Shown here one piece after another: positions 1 through 6,258 of a stretch of DNA of 6,258 nt. The notes under the pieces were generated by a model that was not told the origin of the DNA, made no database searches, and saw only the letters and a list, made by a program, of their open reading frames with translations. Every line of letters begins with the position of its first letter. The stretch's first letter is position 1. The position numbers and the translations under genes were made by a program. Origin of the DNA: Streptomyces violaceus (GTDB lineage Bacteria > Actinomycetota > Actinomycetes > Streptomycetales > Streptomycetaceae); contig KL569193.1 of assembly GCA_000715635.1 (NCBI GenBank), forward strand, positions 1,707 to 7,964. The letters run 5' to 3'.

Positions 1-601
1 CGCGCAGGGCGGTCAGGTTGCCGGGCCGGAAGTAGTTGGAGAGGGCGGCGTCGACCTTGTCCGGCTGGTAGATGTTGCCGTGCGCCATGCGTCGGCGCAG
101 GGCCTCCGGGGACATGTCGACGAGTTCGATCTGGTGGGCCCGCCGTACCACCTCGTCCGGCACGGTCTCGCGTTGCCGCACACCGGTGATCGACTCGACG
201 ACGTCGCCCAGTGACTCCAGGTGCTGGATGTTGACGGTCGATATCACGTCGATGCCGGCCGCCAGCAGTTCCTCGACGTCCTGCCAGCGCTTGGTGTTGC
301 GGGAGCCGGGGACGTTCGTGTGGGCCAGTTCGTCCACCAGGGCGACGACGGGGGCGCGCCGCAGGACGGCGTCCACGTCCATCTCCGTGAAGGTGCCGTC
401 CCGGTACTCGATCTCCTTGCGCGGGATGTGTTCCAGGCCGTGCAGCATCACCTCGGTGCGCGGGCGGTGGTGGTGTTCCACGAACGCGACCACGCAGTCG
501 GTGCCCCGCTCGATACGGCGGTGTGCCTCGGAGAGCATGGCGTAGGTCTTGCCGACGCCGGGTGCGGCGCCGAGGTAGATCCGGAGCTTGCCGCGTGCCA
601 T
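1..601 (-). CDS. kdpD: Sensor histidine kinase KdpD, N-terminal 200 residues (partial)
   Basis: This is the start of the KdpD sensor kinase, cut by the left edge of the window after 200 codons. Reverse translation begins MARGKLRIYLGAAPGVGKTY. Residues 11-19 (GAAPGVGKT) are the Walker A motif and residues 85-95 (VVALVDELAHT) the Walker B-like motif of the conserved cytoplasmic KdpD domain. The family signature continues with NVPGSRNTKRWQDVEELL (98-115) and STVNIQHLESL (121-131). The universal-stress-protein-like domain, four membrane helices, GAF and histidine kinase domains expected of the family would lie beyond the window. In E. coli KdpD phosphorylates KdpE when K+ is scarce and dephosphorylates it otherwise. 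The ATG lies one base after the kdpE stop (TGA-C-ATG), with GAGGG five bases upstream inside the end of kdpE, which indicates translational coupling. Identification is very secure; whether the rest of the gene is intact cannot be seen. Confidence 0.96.
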   Translation of the reverse strand, partial: MARGKLRIYLGAAPGVGKTYAMLSEAHRRIERGTDCVVAFVEHHHRPRTEVMLHGLEHIPRKEIEYRDGTFTEMDVDAVLRRAPVVALVDELAHTNVPGSRNTKRWQDVEELLAAGIDVISTVNIQHLESLGDVVESITGVRQRETVPDEVVRRAHQIELVDMSPEALRRRMAHGNIYQPDKVDAALSNYFRPGNLTALR

Positions 602-602
602 G

Positions 603-1286
<684 letters not shown>

Positions 1287-1382
1287 GGGTGTGTGCCTCT
1301 CCTGTTGTACGGACTTCACGGTGGCGGAAGCCGGCGGAGGAGGAAGGTCCTCGTCTCCGTCGGCTCCCGCTCCTGCAGCTCG
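1287..1382 (-). other. kdpC-kdpE intergenic spacer
   Basis: This 96-bp spacer is the longest gap inside the operon; the other internal gaps are 1 to 29 bp. It contains the kdpE ribosome binding site and a small inverted repeat, GAGGA-3 nt-TCCTC, at 1340-1352. I see no T-tract, so it is not a convincing terminator, and no good -35/-10 pair. A weak internal promoter, a processing site or an mRNA hairpin that lowers regulator expression relative to the pump genes are all possible. Confidence 0.4.
1296..1303 (-). promoter_or_regulatory. Ribosome binding site deciding the kdpE start
   Basis: The coding strand has AGGAGAGG, then nine bases, then the ATG at 1284-1286. This strong Shine-Dalgarno favours the inner ATG over the in-frame GTG at 1317-1319, which lies upstream of the site. 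Confidence 0.7.
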
Positions 1383-2015
1383 TCAGCCCTTGGCCACGAG
1401 GTCCTTGAGCGCGATGTTGAGTTCGAGCACGTTGACCCGGGGCTCGCCGATGAAGCCGAGCGTGCGGCCCTCGGTGTGCCCGTCGACGAGCTTTCGGACC
1501 TGGGCGTCGGTCAGGCCGTTGCGTTCGGCGACACGGTGGACCTGGAGGTCGGCGTAGGCCGCGGAGATGTCCGGGTCGAGGCCGGAGCCCGACGACGTCA
1601 CGGCGTCTGCCGGGACCTGGGACGGCTCGACCTCGTGGTCGGCAGTGGAGTTGTCCTTGACCACCTTCGCCTTGGCCGCCTGCACCGACTTGACGAGCTT
1701 GTCGTTGTCGGCGGACAGGTTGGTGGCGCCCGAAAGGAGCAGCTTGTACTGGGTGTTGACGGAGTTCTCGCCGATCCCGTTCGCCGGTCGCGGCTGGAAG
1801 TAGTCGAGGCTGTAGCCCTGTTGCCCGATCAAGGACGAGCCGACGACCTTGCCGTCCGCCTTGACTTCGGAGCCGTTTGCCTTGCCGGGGAACAGCCCCT
1901 GGGCGATGCCGGTGACGACCAGCGGGTAGATGACGCCGGTGACCAGGGTCAGCACGAGGAGGGCACGCAGGCCCGCTCCGAGCAACCGCGCGGTGTTCAC
2001 GACGGAGTTGTTCAT
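1383..2015 (-). CDS. kdpC: K+-transporting ATPase subunit KdpC
   Basis: This gene encodes the 210-residue KdpC subunit of the KdpFABC pump. KdpC is anchored by one helix, contacts KdpA, and is thought to assist K+ delivery or ATP use. A single membrane helix lies at about residues 13-38 (the region around LLVLTLVTGVIYPLVVTG), after a short N-terminus. Family signatures include FPGKANGS (42-49), GSSLIGQQ (59-66), YFQPRPA (72-78), SGSGLDPDISAAYADLQ (142-158), RVAERNGL (161-168) and LGFIGEPRVNVLELNIAL (186-203). It is about 20 residues longer than E. coli KdpC (190). The extra length appears to be a charged, low-complexity stretch at about 108-140. The ATG at 2013-2015 has AAGGA two bases upstream, a short spacing. 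It follows kdpB by 25 bp. Confidence 0.96.
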   Translation of the reverse strand: MNNSVVNTARLLGAGLRALLVLTLVTGVIYPLVVTGIAQGLFPGKANGSEVKADGKVVGSSLIGQQGYSLDYFQPRPANGIGENSVNTQYKLLLSGATNLSADNDKLVKSVQAAKAKVVKDNSTADHEVEPSQVPADAVTSSGSGLDPDISAAYADLQVHRVAERNGLTDAQVRKLVDGHTEGRTLGFIGEPRVNVLELNIALKDLVAKG

Positions 2016-2040
2016 GGTCCTTCACCACGCTTTCTAAGAA

Positions 2041-4134
2041 TTACAGCCCGGGGATCAGAGAGATGAGCAGGTCGATGAGCTTGATGCCGATGAACGGGGC
2101 GATCAGACCGCCCAGCCCGTAGATCGTGAGGTTCCGCCGCAGCAGGCGGTCCGCGCTGACCGGCCGGTACTGCACGCCCTTCAGGGAGAGCGGCACCAGC
2201 GCGATGATGATGAGCGCGTTGAAGACGACGGCCGACAGGATCGCGGAGTCCGGTGAGGACAGGCCCATGATGTTGAGCTTGTTCAGGCCCGGGTAGACCG
2301 CGGCGAACAGTGCCGGGATGATCGCGAAGTACTTGGCGACGTCATTGGCTATGGAGAACGTCGTCAACGCGCCCCGGGTGATGAGGAGTTGCTTGCCGAT
2401 CTCGACGATCTCGATGAGCTTGGTCGGGTTCGAGTCGAGGTCGACCATGTTGCCGGCCTCCTTCGCGGCCGACGTGCCCGTGTTCATCGCCACGCCGACG
2501 TCGGCCTGGGCGAGGGCCGGGGCGTCGTTGGTGCCGTCGCCGGTCATCGCGACCAGCTTGCCGCCCGCCTGCTCGCGCTTGATGAGGGCCATCTTGTCCT
2601 CGGGCGTGGCCTCGGCGAGGAAGTCGTCGACACCGGCCTCCTCGGCGATCGCCTTCGCCGTCAGCGGGTTGTCGCCCGTGATCATGACGGTCTTGATGCC
2701 CATCCGGCGCAGTTCCTCGAACCGCTCGCGCATCCCGTCCTTGACGACGTCCTTGAGGTGGATGACACCCAGGACGCGGGCGCCCCGCTCGTCGTCCACC
2801 GCGACCAGCAGCGGGGTCCCGCCCGCCTCGGAAACGCGCTGCGCGATCCGGTCGGCGTCTTCTGCGACCGTGCCGCCCTGCTCCCCGACCCAGGCGATGA
2901 CCGAGGCCGTGGCTCCCTTGCGGATCTTGCGGCCGTCGACGTCGACGCCCGACATCCGGGTCTGAGCGGTGAACTCGATCCACTCGGCGCCGACGAGCTC
3001 GCCCTGGTGGCGCTCGCGCAGCCCGTACTTCTCCTTGGCCAGGACGACGATGGAGCGTCCCTCGGGCGTCTCGTCGGCCAGTGACGACAGCTGGGCCGCG
3101 TCCGCCACGTCCGCCTCCGTCGTGCCGCCCACCGGGACGAACTCGGCGGCCTGCCGATTGCCGAGCGTGATGGTGCCCGTCTTGTCGAGGAGCAGGGTGG
3201 AGACGTCACCGGCGGCCTCGACCGCCCGGCCCGACATGGCCAGCACGTTGCGCTGCACCAGCCGGTCCATGCCGGCGATGCCGATCGCGGAGAGCAGTGC
3301 GCCGATGGTGGTCGGTATCAGGCAGACCAGCAGGGCGATCAGCACGACCATGGTCAGGTGGGTGCCCGCGTAGTCGGCGAACGGCGGCAGCGTGGCCACC
3401 GCGAGCAGGAAGACGATGGTGAGCGACGCCAGCAGGATGTTCAGGGCGATCTCGTTTGGCGTCTTCTGCCGTGCGGCGCCCTCGACGAGATTGATCATCC
3501 GGTCGATGAAGGTCTCGCCCGGCTTCGTCGTGATCTTGATGACGATGCGGTCGGACAGGACCTTCGTACCACCGGTGACCGCCGAGCGGTCGCCGCCGGA
3601 CTCGCGGATGACCGGGGCCGATTCACCGGTGATCGCCGACTCGTCGACCGACGCGACACCCTCGACGACGTCCCCGTCGCCCGGGATGGTGTCGCCGGCT
3701 TCGCACACCACCAGGTCGCCGACGCGCAGCTCCGTACCCGGCACCTGCTCTTCGGTGTCCCCCACGAGACGGCGGGCGACGGTGTCGGTCTTGGCTTTGC
3801 GCAGAGTGTCGGCCTGCGCCTTGCCGCGGCCCTCGGCGACCGCCTCGGCCAGGTTGGCGAAGACCACGGTCAGCCAGAGCCAGGCGCTGATGGTCCAGCC
3901 GAACCAGTCGCCCGGGTCCTTGAAGGAGAACACCGTGGTCAGCAAAGAGCCGACCAGCACGACGAACATGACGGGCGACTTGACCATCACCCGCGGGTCG
4001 AGCTTGCGGAAGGCGTCCGGCAGCGACTTCACCAGCTGCCTGGGGTCGAACAGGCCGGAGCCGACCCGGCCCTCCTTGTGCCCGGTGGGTACATCGCTGT
4101 GCGGCGCCCGGGTGGGAGTGGTGGCGGTGGACAT
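2041..4134 (-). CDS. kdpB: K+-transporting P-type ATPase subunit KdpB
   Basis: This gene encodes the 697-residue catalytic ATPase subunit, which hydrolyses ATP to drive K+ passed from KdpA. The motifs are complete. TGES is at 169-172 in the actuator domain. M4 carries CLIPTTIG (271-278). The phosphorylation motif DKTGT starts at D317, which corresponds to E. coli D307. The nucleotide-binding residues are F388 and K406 (KGA). TGDNP is at 486-490 and GDGTNDAP at 532-539. M5 contains NDVAK with D598 and K601, the charged pair typical of KdpB. Seven membrane helices are expected at about 52-73, 80-98, 230-250, 258-283, 588-612, 629-650 and 670-692. The frame is open far upstream, but the start is placed at the ATG with GAGGG four bases before it, 29 bp after kdpA. 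The start gives a 697-residue product with an N-terminus about ten residues longer than E. coli's. S172 equals E. coli S162, the residue phosphorylated to inhibit the pump at high K+. Confidence 0.97.
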   Translation of the reverse strand: MSTATTPTRAPHSDVPTGHKEGRVGSGLFDPRQLVKSLPDAFRKLDPRVMVKSPVMFVVLVGSLLTTVFSFKDPGDWFGWTISAWLWLTVVFANLAEAVAEGRGKAQADTLRKAKTDTVARRLVGDTEEQVPGTELRVGDLVVCEAGDTIPGDGDVVEGVASVDESAITGESAPVIRESGGDRSAVTGGTKVLSDRIVIKITTKPGETFIDRMINLVEGAARQKTPNEIALNILLASLTIVFLLAVATLPPFADYAGTHLTMVVLIALLVCLIPTTIGALLSAIGIAGMDRLVQRNVLAMSGRAVEAAGDVSTLLLDKTGTITLGNRQAAEFVPVGGTTEADVADAAQLSSLADETPEGRSIVVLAKEKYGLRERHQGELVGAEWIEFTAQTRMSGVDVDGRKIRKGATASVIAWVGEQGGTVAEDADRIAQRVSEAGGTPLLVAVDDERGARVLGVIHLKDVVKDGMRERFEELRRMGIKTVMITGDNPLTAKAIAEEAGVDDFLAEATPEDKMALIKREQAGGKLVAMTGDGTNDAPALAQADVGVAMNTGTSAAKEAGNMVDLDSNPTKLIEIVEIGKQLLITRGALTTFSIANDVAKYFAIIPALFAAVYPGLNKLNIMGLSSPDSAILSAVVFNALIIIALVPLSLKGVQYRPVSADRLLRRNLTIYGLGGLIAPFIGIKLIDLLISLIPGL

Positions 4135-4163
4135 GGAGCCCTCTTGCTTCTCTGTACGGGTGG

Positions 4164-5828
4164 TCACGACGCCAGCCCCTCGGCGAGCGGTCCCAGCGCG
4201 AGGGCGGGGAAGTACGTGAGACCGGTGATGATCACGATCGCGCCCACCAGCAGGCCGGTGAACAGCGGCTTCTCGGTGCGCAGGGTGCCCGCGGTCATGG
4301 GCACCGGTTTCTGTTCGGCGAGCGAGCCGGCCAGCGCCAGCACGAACACCATGGGCAGGAAGCGGCCCAGTAGCATCGCCAGTCCGGTCATGGTGTTGAA
4401 CCAGTCGGTGTTCGCGTTCAGACCGGCGAAGGCTGAGCCGTTGTTGTTCGACGCGGACGTGAAGGCGTAGAGCACCTCGGAGAAGCCGTGCGCGCCGGAA
4501 TTCAGCATCGAGTGCGGCGGGGTCGGCAGCGCCATGGAGGCCGCAGTGAAGATCAGGACCAGAGCCGGGGTGATGAGGATGTAGCAGGCGGCCAGCTTGA
4601 TCTCGCGCGTGCCGATCTTCTTGCCGAGGTACTCGGGCGTGCGGCCGACCATCAGGCCGGCGATGAACACCGCGATGACCGCCATGATCAGCATGCCGTA
4701 GAGGCCGGAGCCCACACCGCCGGGCGCGATCTCGCCCAGCATCATGCCCAGCATCGTGATGCCGCCGCCGAGTCCGGTGAAGGAGGAGTGGAAGGAGTCC
4801 ACCGCGCCGGTCGAGGTGAGTGTGGTCGACACCGCGAAGATCGAGGACGCGCCGACGCCGAAGCGGACCTCCTTGCCCTCGTACGCCCCGCCCGCGGCCT
4901 GGAGCGCGGGGCCGTGGTGGGCGAACTCGGTCCACATCATCAGGGCGACGAAACCCAGCCAGATCGTGAACATCGTGGCGAGGATCGCGTAGCCCTGCTT
5001 CACCGAGCCGACCATGACCCCGAAGGTGCGGGTCAGCGCGAACGGGATCACCAGGATCAGGAAGATCTCGAAGAGATTGGTGAAGGGTGTCGGGTTCTCG
5101 AACGGGTGGGCGCTGTTGGCGTTGAAGAACCCGCCGCCGTTCGTGCCGATCTCCTTGATGGCCTCCTGCGAGGCGACCGCTCCGCCGTTCCACTGCTGCG
5201 TCCCGCCCATGAACTGGCCGACCTCGTGAATCCCGGAGAAGTTCTGGATCACGCCGCACGCCACCAGCACGATCGCGGCGATCGCCGCAAGCGGAAGCAG
5301 GATCCGCACGGTGCCGCGCAGCAGGTCGGACCAGAAGTTGCCGAGCTCACCGGTACGGGACCGCGCGAACCCGCGTACGAGAGCGACCGCGACGGCCATG
5401 CCGACGGCCGCGGAGACGAAGTTCTGCACGGCGAGACCGGCGGTCTGCACGACGTGACCCATCGTCTGCTCGCCGTAATACGACTGCCAGTTGGTGTTGG
5501 TCACGAACGACACGGCCGTGTTGAACGACTGTGCCGGATTGACCGAGGAGAACCCCAGCGAGCCGGGCAGGACGCCCTGGAGCCGCATCAGCAGATAGAG
5601 GAAGAGGACGCCGACGGCCGAGAAGGCGAGCACGCCGCGCAGGTACGCGGACCAGGTCATTTCGGTGTCGGGGTTGGCACCGATGCCCTTGTAGGCCCAC
5701 TTCTCGACGCGCCAGTGCTTGTCGGAGGAGTAGACCCTGGCCATGTAGTTGCCAAGGGGGACGTAGGCGAGTGCCAGCGCGGCTATGAGTGCGAGCAGCT
5801 GGAGCACGCCGGCAAGTACGGGACCCAT
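4164..5828 (-). CDS. kdpA: K+-binding, channel-like subunit KdpA
   Basis: This gene encodes the 554-residue K+-selective subunit, a member of the superfamily of K+ transporters (Trk/Ktr/HKT-like), close to the 557 residues of E. coli KdpA. Ten membrane helices with four pore loops are expected, and all four selectivity-filter segments are visible. P1 is [10 protein letters not shown] at 110-119, with Q115 equivalent to E. coli Q116. P2 is [19 protein letters not shown] at 228-246. P3 is [15 protein letters not shown] at 338-352. P4 is [12 protein letters not shown] at 458-469. The N-terminus, [20 protein letters not shown], forms the first helix. The ATG at 5826-5828 follows the kdpF stop by six bases. 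GGAGAGG at 5841-5847, inside kdpF, is the likely ribosome binding site, at a slightly long spacing of 12 bases. I see no deviation that would suggest altered ion selectivity. Confidence 0.97.
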   Translation of the reverse strand: MGPVLAGVLQLLALIAALALAYVPLGNYMARVYSSDKHWRVEKWAYKGIGANPDTEMTWSAYLRGVLAFSAVGVLFLYLLMRLQGVLPGSLGFSSVNPAQSFNTAVSFVTNTNWQSYYGEQTMGHVVQTAGLAVQNFVSAAVGMAVAVALVRGFARSRTGELGNFWSDLLRGTVRILLPLAAIAAIVLVACGVIQNFSGIHEVGQFMGGTQQWNGGAVASQEAIKEIGTNGGGFFNANSAHPFENPTPFTNLFEIFLILVIPFALTRTFGVMVGSVKQGYAILATMFTIWLGFVALMMWTEFAHHGPALQAAGGAYEGKEVRFGVGASSIFAVSTTLTSTGAVDSFHSSFTGLGGGITMLGMMLGEIAPGGVGSGLYGMLIMAVIAVFIAGLMVGRTPEYLGKKIGTREIKLAACYILITPALVLIFTAASMALPTPPHSMLNSGAHGFSEVLYAFTSASNNNGSAFAGLNANTDWFNTMTGLAMLLGRFLPMVFVLALAGSLAEQKPVPMTAGTLRTEKPLFTGLLVGAIVIITGLTYFPALALGPLAEGLAS

Positions 5829-5834
5829 CGGGGC

Positions 5835-5924
5835 TCAGAACCTCTCCGGGAAGATCAGGGCGAGGACGAGATAGCCCAGCAGGGAGACGGCCACGATCAG
5901 GCCGACGATGTTCTCGGTGGTCAC
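5835..5924 (-). CDS. kdpF: K+-transporting ATPase small subunit KdpF
   Basis: This gene encodes a 29-residue single-helix peptide, the KdpF subunit that stabilises the KdpFABC complex at the A/B interface. The sequence starts (V/M)TTENIVGLIVAVSLLGYL and ends in the diagnostic ALIFPERF. E. coli KdpF is also 29 residues. The start is a GTG at 5922-5924, overlapping the TGA of the upstream micropeptide by four bases (GTGA). AAGGGGG at 5935-5941 lies ten bases before it, so translation is probably coupled to the upstream ORF. The stop is six bases before kdpA. The frame stays open to about 6239, but the upstream part is arginine-rich non-coding translation and is not included. Confidence 0.93.
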   Translation of the reverse strand: MTTENIVGLIVAVSLLGYLVLALIFPERF

Positions 5925-6004
5925 AGTTTCGTAACCCCCTTGGCGACGAGAGCCACCAGCGTGAACGCCGCGAGCACGGTGACGACGAAGGCCAGATCGG
6001 CCAT
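5921..6004 (-). CDS. 27-residue membrane micropeptide upstream of kdpF, unrecognised
   Basis: This short ORF begins ATG GCC GAT CTG, and its product starts MADLAFVVTVLAAF and ends ALVAKGVTKL. I do not recognise a named family. About residues 4-21 form one hydrophobic helix, followed by a short basic tail with K22 and K26. This is the topology of many one-span subunits and regulators of membrane transporters. It has a well-placed AGGAG-type ribosome binding site (6011-6017) six bases before the ATG. Its TGA overlaps the kdpF GTG in the sequence GTGA, which is typical of translational coupling. It would be the first gene of the kdp operon. From memory, not checked, similar short hydrophobic ORFs occur before kdpF in other bacteria and are often left unannotated. 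It could be an accessory Kdp subunit, a leader that sets kdpF translation, or both. Confidence 0.72.
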   Translation of the reverse strand: MADLAFVVTVLAAFTLVALVAKGVTKL

Positions 6005-6010
6005 CGCGAA

Positions 6011-6017
6011 CTCCTGG
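6011..6017 (-). promoter_or_regulatory. Ribosome binding site of the 27-residue ORF
   Basis: The coding strand reads CCAGGAGTTCGCGATG: a strong Shine-Dalgarno, then six bases, then ATG. It is the best ribosome binding site in the leader region and has no other start codon to serve, which is the main support for the micropeptide being translated. Confidence 0.7.
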
Positions 6018-6023
6018 AGTGAG

Positions 6024-6034
6024 GTTCAGTGAAC
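6024..6034. repeat. Short palindrome GTTCA-N-TGAAC in the kdp leader
   Basis: A perfect 5-bp inverted repeat with a single central base lies next to the predicted transcription start. The loop is too short for a stable RNA hairpin, so if it matters it would be a protein-binding site. Such small palindromes arise easily by chance. Confidence 0.3.
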
Positions 6035-6039
6035 GGACG

Positions 6040-6045
6040 ATTAGA
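6040..6045 (-). promoter_or_regulatory. Candidate -10 box of the kdp operon promoter
   Basis: The coding strand has TCTAAT, five of six matches to TATAAT. It would place transcription start near 6033 and leave a leader of about 28 bases before the micropeptide ATG. The hexamer 17 bases upstream (ATCCGG, 6063-6068) is a poor -35, as expected for a promoter that depends on an activator such as KdpE. The candidate operator ends just upstream of that -35. This is sequence reading only; the start site has not been measured. Confidence 0.4.
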
Positions 6046-6058
6046 GGAAAGCGCCTCT
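6043..6058. repeat. Inverted repeat AGAGG-6 nt-CCTCT in the kdp promoter
   Basis: Five-base arms (6043-6047 and 6054-6058) flank a six-base loop, and the repeat overlaps the candidate -10 and spacer. It may be an operator or coincidence. It is too weak to be a terminator. Confidence 0.3.
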
Positions 6059-6075
6059 TTGGCCGGATCGGTCTG

Positions 6076-6094
6076 CCGTTGACGGCTCTCTTAC
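6076..6094 (-). promoter_or_regulatory. Candidate KdpE operator, promoter-proximal copy
   Basis: The coding strand reads GTAAGAGAGCCGTCAACGG. It consists of two GTMA half-sites 11 bp apart in direct orientation (GTAA, then GTCA), which is the layout bound by OmpR/PhoB-type dimers such as KdpE. It matches the distal copy at 14 of 18 positions. Relative to the predicted start near 6033 it spans about -43 to -61, a normal position for an activator next to the -35. Binding by KdpE is inferred from position and layout, not from a known consensus. Confidence 0.5.
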
Positions 6095-6108
6095 GGCGGG
6101 GCCCACGG

Positions 6109-6126
6109 CCTTGACGGAACTCTGAC
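6109..6126 (-). promoter_or_regulatory. Candidate KdpE operator, distal copy
   Basis: The coding strand reads GTCAGAGTTCCGTCAAGG, with two exact GTCA half-sites 11 bp apart. It begins exactly 32 bp upstream of the equivalent base in the proximal copy, about three helical turns, so both copies face the same side of the DNA. The 14 bp between the two copies (6095-6108) are GC-rich and show no copy of the motif. Confidence 0.5.
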
Positions 6127-6131
6127 GCGGC

Positions 6132-6149
6132 CCGGCTCAGAGGAGCCGG
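6132..6149 (-). terminator. GC hairpin over the stop codon of the upstream gene
   Basis: A perfect 7-bp inverted repeat, CCGGCTC-AGAG-GAGCCGG, with a four-base loop spans the TGA of the upstream partial gene. There is no U-tract, but GC hairpins without one are common at gene ends in Streptomyces. It may separate the upstream gene from the kdp promoter. Because the arms include the last codons, part of the symmetry could be coding coincidence. Confidence 0.4.
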
Positions 6150-6243
6150 AAGCGGAGCCGGCAGATCACCGCGTCCGTCTCCCGCCGTACGGCGTGTGCG
6201 ACGACCGCGCCCCGCTGGTTCTGCAGCAGCCGCTGCCACAGCC
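6137..6243 (-). CDS. C-terminal end of an upstream gene, possibly an APC-type permease (partial)
   Basis: This is the last 35 codons of a gene that runs in the same direction as kdp and enters from the right. The readable product is roughly LWQRLLQNQRGAVVAH followed by AVRRETDAVICRLRFRLL and a stop. The frame has typical high-GC codon use, and the 3' flank holds a hairpin and then the kdp control region, which fits a genuine gene end. The pattern of a tryptophan, then LLQNQR, then a short cytoplasmic tail ending RFRL resembles the C-termini of some APC-superfamily permeases, including KimA-like K+ importers, as I remember them. Too little is present to be sure, and any other protein with a basic tail is possible. 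The last codon before the adapter is truncated. Confidence 0.5.
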
Positions 6244-6258
6244 CTGTCTCTTATACAC
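6244..6258. other. Tn5/Nextera mosaic-end adapter remnant (sequencing artefact)
   Basis: The final 15 bases, CTGTCTCTTATACAC, match the first 15 of the 19-base Tn5 mosaic end used in tagmentation libraries (CTGTCTCTTATACACATCT). They sit exactly at the end of the sequence, where untrimmed adapter read-through is expected. They are AT-rich compared with everything around them. They should be treated as non-genomic and trimmed. Confidence 0.93.

Noticed and set aside
1287..1319. Alternative GTG start of kdpE, 11 residues earlier
   Set aside because: The strong Shine-Dalgarno lies between the GTG and the inner ATG, and the inner start gives a standard receiver-domain N-terminus.
2041..5259. kdpB frame open for 1072 codons, suggesting a giant fusion protein
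   Set aside because: The part upstream of 4134 is an antisense-like, arginine/histidine-rich translation of another frame of kdpA. The true kdpB start has a ribosome binding site and gives a normal-length protein.
4488..6032. Long plus-strand open frame opposite kdpA
   Set aside because: The composition is highly charged (R, D, E, H, G) and mirrors third-position GC of kdpA; there is no domain or ribosome binding site support.
6005..6136. A c-di-AMP (ydaO-type) or K+ riboswitch in the leader
   Set aside because: The predicted leader is only about 28 bases and the region shows none of the long structured elements expected; the repeats fit protein operators better.
5835..6239. kdpF frame open for 134 codons
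   Set aside because: The upstream translation is low-complexity, arginine-rich, and runs through the promoter region and stop codon of the preceding gene. Only the last 29 codons match KdpF.
6244..6258. A genuine Tn5-like transposon end
   Set aside because: The match is to the engineered mosaic end at the very terminus of the sequence, with no transposase or target duplication, so library adapter is the simpler explanation.

Overview
The window is GC-rich DNA from an actinomycete, most likely Streptomyces or a close relative. Codon third positions are strongly G/C, Shine-Dalgarno sites are AGGAG-like, and the proteins have the actinobacterial form. Almost all of it is one minus-strand potassium-uptake locus: the Kdp high-affinity K+ ATPase with its two-component regulators. 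Transcription runs from the right end of the window to the left.

Layout in the direction of transcription (right to left). Positions 6244-6258 are not genomic: they match the Tn5/Nextera mosaic-end adapter, so the biological sequence ends at about 6243. Positions 6137-6243 hold the last 35 codons of an unrelated upstream gene, perhaps an APC-type permease, with a GC hairpin over its stop codon. Positions 6005-6136 are the control region of the operon. It contains two near-identical copies of an OmpR-type tandem direct repeat 32 bp apart, a plausible -10 box and a short leader. Next comes an unannotated 27-residue membrane micropeptide ORF (5921-6004) that overlaps the GTG start of kdpF (5835-5924) by four bases. 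It is followed by kdpA (4164-5828), kdpB (2041-4134), kdpC (1383-2015), a 96-bp gap, kdpE (603-1286) and the first 200 codons of kdpD (1-601), which runs off the left edge.

How the genes work together: KdpA is the K+-selective channel-like subunit, KdpB the P-type ATPase motor, KdpC a single-span accessory subunit and KdpF a one-helix stabilising subunit. KdpD (sensor kinase) and KdpE (response regulator) normally switch the operon on under K+ limitation or osmotic stress. Here the regulator gene precedes the sensor gene, the reverse of the E. coli kdpDE order, and the two are separated by a single base. All key catalytic and selectivity motifs are intact, so the system looks functional.

The least ordinary items are the coupled micropeptide upstream of kdpF, the duplicated candidate KdpE operator, and the adapter remnant, which should be trimmed. 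I see no wholly new multi-gene system here. The plus strand has long open frames, but they are shadows of the minus-strand genes.
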